This document shows positions 9,455 through 16,599 of a stretch of DNA of 28,394 bases, one piece after another. Numbering within the stretch: the stretch's first letter is position 1; every line of letters begins with the position of its first letter. The stretch covers positions 1 through 28,394 of the forward strand of contig JBNGIS010009528.1 of the NCBI GenBank assembly GCA_049999725.1. Direction: 5' to 3'. The DNA is from Haplomitrium mnioides (taxonomy: Eukaryota > Marchantiophyta > Haplomitriopsida > Calobryales). The translations under genes and the position numbers were made by a program. A model generated the notes under the pieces. The model had not been told where the DNA came from. It worked only from the letters and a program-made list of their open reading frames with translations, and did not search any database.

Positions 9455-10425
9455 AGCAAATAGGTAATCAAAAGCCAAGTGAGAGCATTCAAGTCCATAA
9501 CCCTACCAAGAAGAGAGCTTCTCGCTAGCTTGGTTACCTTGGTGCAACCAATGGTGCTTGACTGGAATCCCATTGCCCGTTCTCTTTCCTCTGGACTAGG
9601 TTCATCCCAAGTGCTTGTAGCATGACAATAAACAAGCCCTGGACCATCACCCTGAAAGCATGTGCACCAAGAAAAGAAACCAAAGTAGGCCAAGCAGCCT
9701 GTGGTTGGCCAACCTGGTTGGGAGGGTACCAAGGTGGTGCCTCTTGCCTAGTAATCGGTTGGGCAAGAGCTCTCTGAATCCAAAATATCACCCACCTGGA
9801 GTGTAGGATCTCGAACAGTGTAATGCAAGGCCAACTCTAGCAAAGGAAATAAGGGCAAGGTTGGTCCAAAAGTTATGTAATCAATGTGCATAAGACCCAC
9901 AATCCACTGCATCCAAAAGAAGTGGAGAACCCAAGTAGTGTTGAATCAACACAAAGTCCTCTTGCACTGTTGCCCTTTTATCAAACTGAGCTGGTGTGTT
10001 CTCCATGATGTATAGCCAACAGCAGGATAACATGCCTAAGCCCAAGTTAGGACTTGAACCATGTCCATAAAAAGGCCAGACTTGCTATCAGCTAACCCTA
10101 AGCCAGAACCAGCAGCGGACAATCCTTGACATTCCCATCTTGCAATGATAAGATCTAAAGAGCCAAGAAGCATAATGTGTTGCTATTGGATCCACTGAAC
10201 ATCAAAAGAGAAATATGTGAAGCTGGACTTCGATGCACTAAGAGAAAATTGTTGGGGAAACCTCCTAGAAAACTCCAACAAACAAGACTTTGCCACTTGC
10301 CTAGCACAAGGATCAATGTCCACATACACATACCGCTTCACTACCAACCCAGATTGCAACAATGCCTCCAAACTTGTAGCAATGCCTCCAAATAGTTCCA
10401 GCAGGGTAATGTTATCTGAAGGTGG
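9455..10425 (-). pseudogene. cytosine-5 DNA methyltransferase domain inside element 1 Pol
   Basis: These enzymes transfer a methyl group from S-adenosylmethionine to C5 of cytosine. Motifs in order: I, ITLLELFGGIATSLEALLQSG (SAM-binding FGG, near 10410-10350); II, RYVYVDIDPCARQVA; IV, LDLIIARWECQGLS with the catalytic Cys (Glu replaces the usual Pro of PCQ); VI, MENTPAQFDKR (Glu of ENV/ENT); VIII, VDCGSYAH-stop-LHNFWTNL, where the family has an Arg-rich RLRN-like word. Then, after a frame change near 9790, AWPTLVSF, the region leading to X with EPSPEERERAMGF, and X, RVMDLNALTWLL. The length, about 320 residues, suits a catalytic domain without extra modules. It lies between protease and reverse transcriptase. 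Stops occur after QWIQ, in VLTWA*, and in motif VIII; the copy is dead. It does not look like DNMT1/CMT or DRM, but I cannot place it further. Confidence 0.88.
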
Positions 10426-10780
10426 ACTCCACACAATTGGTTGTTGTAGAATTGGAGTAATAGGTTCACCATGGCTTTCCAAACTCTCAAGCTTATGCAT
10501 GGCAACTTTGAGTGGCTCATGAGCAGCTTGTAGCTTGTGTAACACCTCTGGTCCAGAGGTGAATCCCCCAAAGGGGTCTAATGAACTCGCATTAGCTTGT
10601 GTCACAGTGTGTTGTTCCTCATCTTCTTCAATCCAATTGTGTAATGAATGATTGATATAGGAAACTGCATGCCCAGCTTGTAGAACACACAAGTGAGCCA
10701 TGGGAGTGTGCACATCATGTAAGTCCAGTGGAATATAACCCAAGTGTAGGCCATCTGTTTGCCAATCAACACGGTAGTAT
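10426..10780 (-). pseudogene. protease-methyltransferase linker of element 1
   Basis: Translated sequence such as GYIPLDLHDVHTPMAHLCVL, ASSLDPFGGF and HEPLKVAMHKLES joins the protease end to methyltransferase motif I in one frame. I see no known domain. The frame carries straight on into motif I, so the methyltransferase is part of the polyprotein and not a separately started insert. Confidence 0.7.
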
Positions 10781-11222
10781 GCATGCTCAAACCAATTATC
10801 AATGGTAAGCCTAGAGGAAACAAAGCTTCCTGCCCAATGAGTACATCATAGCTGGTAGCATTGGTGACCAAACATCTGAACTGAAATTCTAGAGCTTGAT
10901 CTGTGCCTTGATTGAAAGCAAGGGTGAGCAATGTTGAGCTTTCACCCAACACTTCTTCCACAACACCACTAGCAGTGCGAATCTACCACATAGATGTTTG
11001 GAGATTAGTGTCAAGTAGTCCAATTTTCTTGGAAAATTGAACACCTATGATCACTGGTTGTGCTCCAGTGTTTAGCATCATCACCTTGGGAGTATGTCCT
11101 TCCACTTGTATTGTTGAGTTTATGTTGTCAACAAGCACTACTGTTGTAGCCACCAAAGTCCTGTCACTAGGAACAATCTTGGGCAAATTGTGAGATATCA
11201 TATGAAGAGTGTTAGTATCCAC
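10781..11222 (-). pseudogene. aspartic protease of element 1
   Basis: Retroviral-type proteases cut the polyprotein. The flap/core words are GHTPKVMMLNTGAQPVIIG and, downstream in another frame, NATSYDVLIGQEALFPLG, which matches the conserved second half (V-L-[IL]-G). The active-site word is NTGA in place of DTGA: the codon at 11070-11072 (minus strand AAC) would need a G to be Asp. A stop after TSMW (near 10980) and a frame change separate the halves. Inactive. Confidence 0.8.
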
Positions 11223-11369
11223 AATTGAATTGCCAAGAAGCTTATCTACAAGTGATTGAGTAGGAACATGGTGATTAGATGTAAATCTAGTGACAAAACC
11301 AGAAGAATCACCATGGTTGCTAGTATCTGAAATGTGTGTGTCACCATCAATTGCATGTGACCAAGTGGA

Positions 11370-12220
11370 AGGCTAACTCATTACTGGAGTTCCATCTTTC
11401 GTAACAACTATCACATGGGCTATTGATGGACTAGAAGTAGATATCAACTTGCTCTCAAGTAATTTAATGACATCTATACTCTGCAAATTCAAATCCTGAC
11501 AATTGAACAAGGGTGTAGTAAGAACCCTATGTGCTAGATCTGAAGTAAAATACTTTACCAATGGACTAGTTGTCTCTGATAAATGCTGATCTGGGTCTCC
11601 TCCTTGATGCACCATAGGTGTAGGCCTTGGCAGCAACATAGAAGCACTAGGTATTTCTCCTCTTGCCAACAATGAAGCCTTTGTTGTGGGAGTAAGTGGC
11701 CTGAAAGACTGACGTAATACAGCTCGAGCACCTCTTTGATGTATTATAGGTGCAGGACCAAAAGTTAAACCATTAGTCTTAACCACTTGCCTCTTGGTAG
11801 CTCCACTAGCTTCTTGATAAGCAAAATATGATGAACAAAATGAAGCAGAAAGCTCTAGTAAGTGATCCATGGCAATGGGAACTCTCTCACCAACTAGCAT
11901 ATCAGAGGGTATATGATAGAATGATCTAGAAAAGGATGCATTCTAAAGAACACTAAAATCACCAACAGATTGAACTGAGCTTGCTGGTTGAAAAGATTTT
12001 CCCTTCAAGCTAGCAAGTTGAGCTCTTAAAGTCTCCACTTCACTGGTCAATGCTTGTACATGTGTGGTTTGTGCTTGGAATGCTTCATTTTGAGCTTTCT
12101 ACTACTCTTTCTTCTTAGCATTCTTGCTAGGACCAACAACCTTAGTGTTGGAGGGTGTTGCAGATATAGAGGTCTTCTTCACCAGGGTTGCAACCATTGG
12201 AGAGAGCTGGTGACGTAGTT
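11370..12220 (-). pseudogene. Gag-protease spacer of element 1, coiled-coil-like
   Basis: After the Gag knuckles the translation continues as SPMVATLVKKTSISATPSNT, two stops, then VQALTSEVETLRAQLASLKG, which has leucines spaced like a short coiled coil. It ends in the 175-codon open stretch 11373-11900, without a known domain. This is probably a structural spacer of the polyprotein. I could not assign a function. Confidence 0.5.
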
Positions 12221-12221
12221 G

Positions 12222-13488
12222 TCATCGCCTTAGATATTTAGCAAAGCAAACAGCCTCCAAGTGACCAGATTTCCCACAAAACTCACATGACAGGTCATCA
12301 GCAGAAATGCCACAATCATTAGCCTTGTGATCTGGGTTACCACAATAGTTACAAGATAGTAGTAGAGTAGTAGTATTGTGCACATTCTTGTTTCGAATTG
12401 GCTGTTGATTGGACCTTGTGGGAGCTGGAACTTGAATCTGAGTTCTATAACGAGCTTGAGGCCTTGCCATGCTTGTTGCATAGTGTACATAGGCAAGTTC
12501 CAACCTCTCCGCAATGTTATACACATCCAGTAGTGTATAAGAATCACCATATTCAGAGAACATTCGTTGAAGAACTTAAGAGTGAAGGTCTTGATTACCT
12601 TCCAAGGCATGCATGTAACGGTGAGCAGCTTCCAGATCAATGATGCTCTGAGTATCCTCTTTCAACTTGAGAAGCCTTCGATAGAGCATTTTGAGAGTCT
12701 CATTCTTTTGTCGGTTGAAGGTAGCCAACTACATGATTTTCTCTGAACTCTTCACTGGAAACTGCTGTTCCAAAATATGGAAAAACTCACTCACCAAATT
12801 AGTGACAATAGGAGCAGCCAACATAGGAGCGATGCCTGTTGTAGCTAGTGCAAGCTTTGGTGGAGTCAAATTCACAATAGTAGGAGCAGCTGTAGGCGGA
12901 TTAGTAGGGGATGCAGCGTTGTGAGCAACAATGGCAGCTTGTAAAGCAATTTGTTGAACACCAGCAGTAGCAGCTGCATAACATGGGTTAGCAACCTGAA
13001 TAGTGCTCAACAAATGGGTTGAGTGCTGATTATACACATCCAATGCCTCATGATGCACACACTGGCCCAATTGCTTGAATGCAAATGCATTAGTGAACTT
13101 GTCACTATACTTGAGCTCTAACTCAGCAATCACAGTATGAAATGTCTGCTTAAACTCCCACAAAGTGATAGCACTAGGACAGCTGCTGAACTTCTCAATC
13201 TTGCCACCTGAACTTACCTCCATGGTGTATGCTGGTGGAACTACTTGTAGTGAAATGATTGATGTTGGAATCTGATGTGGTATTGCTGTCCCAAATCTAG
13301 TAACAGATTGATGCCCAACTAAACCAGATGCAGGAGATTGAATCCTCCCTACTAGAACTGGAAGGCAAAGCTTGTGTGCATCGTCATCTATAAGAGTGTA
13401 ACGGCAAAGGAATAGCTTCTACTAGACAAGAATCACTTCGCAGATGATAAGGTGGTGGTAAATGAGTGTTCTGATCTTCATCACTCAT
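12222..13488 (-). pseudogene. Gag of element 1 with two zinc knuckles
   Basis: Gag packages the genomic RNA. The likely start is ATG at 13488; a 1-base frame change near 13385 leads into the frame through MEVSSGGKIEKFSS (13223). The capsid-like part has FFHILEQQFPV, KIM-stop-LATFNRQKNETL, LYRRLLKLKED and AAHRYMHALEGNQD, typical of plant retrotransposon Gag. Two CX2CX4HX4C knuckles follow: CNYCGNPDHKANDC (12312-12353) and CEFCGKSGHLEAVC (12246-12287). In-frame TAG codons lie near 12730 and 12577. It ends at TGA about 10 residues after knuckle 2. Confidence 0.85.
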
Positions 13489-14821
13489 GGTGGAAGCACA
13501 TCTCTATCCATCTCACCAAATACTAGACCCAAGCTTTGATTCTAGATTTGATAGAACATTCATCTCTATCTCCATGGCTTTTTATTGGTTGGAGTCGTGC
13601 TTCATATGTAAATGATGTTCCTTGCTGAGATCTACAACTTTGTTGAAAGAAATACTCGATTTTGACCACCCGATTAGGAGCTAGATCAAAAATATTGTGC
13701 GCCGACCTCCATAGCCCGATTTGCATCTATACGATGTCCTCGCAGGAACGCCCTCACAGCTCGTAGCAAACCGCTCTGATGGCTAACAGCCCTCACAGTT
13801 CACAGCATACCACCCTCACAAGGTAGCCCTCCAAGCTCGCCGCAGAATGACTTCCTTCTGGCAATGCAACAAACTCCTGCAATGTAGCAAAAGAGCCATC
13901 CTACCATGGAACAAACAAGCCCCTGCACTCGATGCTGAACCCTTGAAACGTTGATGCATGCACTCGAGCAACTCCTGCAATATCCCTACTGCACTCGACC
14001 AGATCCTTGCTAAACAAAATCTCTACTGCAATCGAAAATCCTTGGTCGACAAAATCTCTGCCTTTATTTTTGAGATCCAAGCCCTGCTCAATGAAATCCC
14101 TCCTGTTGCATGAACGTAGCCCATTCATTGCAAGAACTAAGCCCTCATGCGCCACAAAGCCCTTCTGTGCAACTAAGCCCTCGTACGTATCAAATCTTGT
14201 GTAGCAAAGCCTTTATGAGGAAGTCTTGCTGCTGCAAGAATGCAATGAATGAACCTTCTGCAACGAAATCCTCCCCTACTGCCGACAACGTTTCTTGTCA
14301 TGGATATAATGGAAAGTATGCTTCGAAAATCTACATGAAGAGCTAAGAGCTGTTGAGAGAGAAAACATTTAACGCGAAAATGTGTTTTCGAATCAGAATC
14401 ATGAACCGCCAGAGAACATGTCACGATACACCAAAGACAGCTAAATCAGATTTGTGAGCCACCAGAGAGCAAATCACGAAAACACCAGAAGTCAGCTTAA
14501 GAGAGAGAGGAAATTGTATCCAGGAAAGGATCCGATTTCAACAGCAAGCTCGCCCATCAAAAATGCTGCTAGTGCTCCAAACACAATTTTCAGCCACTAC
14601 TCCCAACGTGATATTCAGAAGATGCAGCAGACAACGTCGAGATGTTGCAATCTTCACGAATATGGAGCCAAGGGAAGAATGCAAACACGGGAAGATACAG
14701 CAAACAAGATCGATGCCGAGATCTTTACGAGTATGGAACTAGAGGAAGAAAGTGAACACTGGAAGTATGTTTATAGACTGTTATAATCAACGACAGATTG
14801 AAGATTGATTGAACATTGAGA

Positions 14822-14841
14822 TGACAATCAACAAATTGTCA
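14822..14841. repeat. inverted repeat in the element 1 leader (hairpin 1)
   Basis: The arms are TGACAAT (14822-14828) and ATTGTCA (14835-14841) with a 6-base loop. It lies about 45 bases inside the A1 repeat end, in the leader of the genomic RNA. Confidence 0.7.
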
Positions 14842-14848
14842 CATCAAC

Positions 14849-14864
14849 TTGAGAACATTCTCAA
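14849..14864. repeat. inverted repeat in the element 1 leader (hairpin 2)
   Basis: The sequence TTGAGAACATTCTCAA has 7-base arms around two central bases. It lies between hairpin 1 and the putative primer site. The near-perfect palindrome could act as an RNA dimerisation or packaging element, but that is inference. Confidence 0.7.
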
Positions 14865-14868
14865 ATTT

Positions 14869-14882
14869 TAGTTTTCTTGAGT
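14869..14882 (-). promoter_or_regulatory. putative self-primer binding site of element 1
   Basis: In element orientation ACTCAAGAAAACTA follows the end of A1 after only five bases (CTTTT). It is the exact complement, over 14 nt, of the sense sequence TAGTTTTCTTGAGT inside A1 (15035-15048) and A2 (5695-5708). The usual tRNA-type site beginning TGG is absent here. Tf1/sushi-type Ty3/gypsy elements prime from their own RNA 5' end in a similar geometry. Confidence 0.55.
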
Positions 14883-14887
14883 AAAAG

Positions 14888-15279
14888 TGTATGTAGAATG
14901 TAGTGTATGCATACCAGCGTAGTCCAACACCATGCCATGATGTGCTAGGAGCATCTAAGGAGTCAAAGCTATCACTAAAATGTGTGGAGCAATTCTATGG
15001 GTTGTGTTGCCATTGCCATGCTCTCCAAGCTAAGACTCAAGAAAACTAGCAAAGAAACGAGAGAGCAAGCCCTAAGTAACTCATTTTGGTTCAATGTGCT
15101 TCTAATGAAAGTATTTGCTTCAATAACAACTCTAACCTTGCCACAAGAACACTAAACCTGAATGTACTCTTACTTACTCTAATAGTATCTAAGGGAATAC
15201 CTATGAACTAACCTACAATCCTGACTGGAATGGGGAGGAGTGTTGATGTGCAACATCAGCCATGTATTCCCGCATGGCA
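14888..15279 (-). repeat. element 1 repeat A1 (392 bp, partial LTR)
   Basis: A direct copy of A2 (5548-5939) with the same length and about 23 mismatches. It starts TGTATGTAG and ends CGCATGGCA on the plus strand. The B part that follows A2 is missing here, and the sequence continues at once with GTCTCAGC, whose GTCT matches the base quartet left of B2. It contains the 14-nt stretch complementary to the putative primer site. Confidence 0.85.
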
Positions 15280-15283
15280 GTCT

Positions 15284-15429
15284 CAGCTTGCTAGACTCAT
15301 TCCTTGGCATATGATTTCAGTCTCCTAGGTCAGAACTCAATTGTAGGCAAATTTCAGCATCAACATCAAATATCATTCCCGAAGCAAATTGCACTAAAAA
15401 AATGACAAGTTCAACTTTGAGTCTTGGGG
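15284..15429. other. noncoding right flank of element 1
   Basis: No gene and no repeat B sequence seen. This would be the original neighbour of the left flank before insertion, if the GTCT quartets are a target duplication. Confidence 0.4.
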
Positions 15430-15755
15430 TCTCTTAGTCTCCACTTCTAATGTATTGAAGTATCTTGTTCAATTCTTTGAAGTATCTCATTCCATTCTTT
15501 GAAGTATCCCCTTCCAGCCTTTGAAGTAGCACGTTCCAGCCTCTAAGCTGACCCTTTTCAATCTTTGATTAACCCATTCAAGCCCTTGAAGTGGTGTATT
15601 CCAGCCTCTTCTGAGTGTCACAAATCTCATTCTTGTCTCTGAGGTATCCCATTGCGGCCTCTGTAGGTTAAGTCCAGTCTCTATAGTATCCTACTCCTAC
15701 TTCTAGAATGTCTCATTCCTATCTCTGCTTCTGCCACATTCCAAACCTCGGGGTA
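15430..15755. repeat. degenerate ~22-25-bp minisatellite
   Basis: Variants of TCATTCCAGCCTTTGAAGTATC recur roughly every 22-25 bases, for example around 15458, 15482, 15506 and 15530, and decay rightwards. CpG-poor, no coding content. Confidence 0.75.
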
Positions 15756-15847
15756 ATATATGCCTACTCTTGAATTATCATGTTTCAACCTTTGAGTTAT
15801 TGTATTTCAGCCAGTGATGAATCCATGCCCCATTTCAGCCTATGGAT

Positions 15848-15851
<4 letters not shown>

Positions 15852-15900
<49 letters not shown>

Positions 15901-15910
15901 NNNNNNNNNN

Positions 15911-15957
<47 letters not shown>
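15852..15957. repeat. (GA)n microsatellite with 10-N gap
   Basis: A pure AG/GA run, broken at 15901-15910 by ten Ns that mark an assembly gap of uncertain true size. The Glu-Arg and Ser-Leu open frames here are artefacts of the repeat. Confidence 0.98.
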
Positions 15958-15960
<3 letters not shown>

Positions 15961-15985
15961 GAATAGAATAGAATAGAATAGAATA
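15956..15985. repeat. (GAATA)6 microsatellite
   Basis: Six GAATA units directly follow the GA run and lead into AATTTGCTTAAAGTCCC. Three units of the same pentamer occupy the same place in the right-hand module (19738-19752). Confidence 0.95.
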
Positions 15986-16050
15986 GAATTTGCTTAAAGT
16001 CCCAGATCAGCCCTAAGGCCATAGGGACTGAAAAAATACAGCAAGCACCT

Positions 16051-16599
16051 AGGTGCGAGCGAAGTGTGAGTGAAGTAAGTCGAGTCATGTAGCAAAGTGA
16101 AAGAAAGTGGTGGGGCGACGCCCACGAGTAAAGTGAATGCTCTCTCTAGTCTCTAACCTCAGAATAAATTTGACAAACATAAATGGACAAAAATAAAACC
16201 TAAATCATAAATCGTAAATGAGGAGGTCTTGATGAGTATGTTAGGAGTTATGAACGAGAACGTTTATCTAGCTGGTCGGTGTGTGACCGGAGGACCACAT
16301 GTGAGCTGGCCCCAGCCGATATATAGGGTCGATGTCCTTCACTTTGATGATGATCAAGGACCAGTTTCGCTTGTAGTACCGGTTCAAACTTCCTTCGGTG
16401 TGCAGATTTTGATGTAGGTATCACTCTTCGTGTGGTCACCTTCCCCTCCGATTGGTCTTCATTGATTGCAGCCTTCCATTCAGGGTTCATGCTTTAGTGT
16501 TGTGTAAATTGGTCCCAGGTTCATTTGCCCAAGCTCAGCCTTCCTTCAATGTGTAGGTTTTGATGTAGATATCCGCCTTCATGTGATCATCCTTCCTTC
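16051..16599. other. noncoding, transition into minisatellite array
   Basis: No supported gene. The part around 16130-16160 (CTCTCTAGTCTCTAACCTCAG) resembles 5071-5090 downstream of the ~125-bp repeats, so the dispersed repeat family probably extends this far. From about 16380 words such as CTTCCTTCGGTGTGCAGATTTTGAT begin the array that follows. Confidence 0.5.

Larger units (their letters stand above)
6150..13488 (-). pseudogene. Gag-Pol polyprotein of element 1, broken
   Basis: This spans from the probable Gag ATG (13488, in context CCACCATGAGTGATG) to the TGA after the PHD finger (6150). Gag and Pol may once have been a single frame: the TGA after the second zinc knuckle (near 12221) follows AAA TAT CTA AGG CGA and coding similarity continues beyond it in the same frame (QLRHQLSPMVATLVKK). 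Later stops are mostly TAG, TAA or TGA at positions where one transition would give Gln, Trp or Arg. Several frameshifts are present, for example near 13390, 9790 and 7390. The separate domains are listed as their own entries. No full-length product can be made. Confidence 0.9.
13489..14868 (-). other. leader of element 1, partly degenerate tandem repeat
   Basis: About 1.4 kb separates the LTR-proximal region from the Gag start. In element sense 13740-14230 contains loosely repeated ~35-45-bp units beginning AGRGATWTTG, translated as repeats such as RDFIEQGLD, RDFVDQGFS and RDIAGVAR in the open frame 13901-14155. The frame 13523-13726 (MQIGLWRSAHNIFDLAPNRV) is open but has no domain. Either a long untranslated leader or an upstream reading frame is possible. 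Confidence 0.55.
5364..15279 (-). mobile_element. Ty3/gypsy-type retrotransposon with methyltransferase and PHD finger (element 1)
   Basis: A decayed element of about 9.9 kb coded on the minus strand. Order in its own orientation: A1 repeat (15279-14888), leader with hairpins, Gag, protease, cytosine-5 DNA methyltransferase, reverse transcriptase, RNase H, DDE integrase, PHD finger, polypurine tract, B1 (6114-5942), A2 (5939-5548), 11-bp spacer, B2 (5536-5364). The PR-RT-RH-IN order is that of Ty3/gypsy. The methyltransferase between PR and RT and the PHD finger after IN are unusual additions. The outermost bases are TG and CA, with GTCT outside each end (5360-5363 and 15280-15283), a possible 4-bp target duplication. 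By hand count A1 and A2 differ at about 23 of 392 positions and B1 and B2 at about 15 of 173, with no length change, so the copy is moderately old. Every domain carries stops or frameshifts. Confidence 0.9.
15756..16050. repeat. GA/GAATA-linked repeat module, left copy
   Basis: In order: ATATATGCCTACT, the word CAACCTTTGAGTTATTGTATTTCAGCC, CCCATTTCAGCCTATGGATGG, a GA microsatellite, six GAATA units, then AATTTGCTTAAAGTCCC and CCCTAAGGCCATAGGGACTGA. The same order recurs at 19637-19800. The two copies flank the long minisatellite array between them. Confidence 0.75.

Noticed and set aside
5364-15279. DIRS/Ngaro-type element
   Set aside because: The split repeats match, but the polymerase is followed by a clear DDE integrase and no tyrosine recombinase motif was seen.
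15780-16088. Open frames rich in Glu-Arg and Ser-Leu
   Set aside because: They are translations of the GA microsatellite and cross the N gap.
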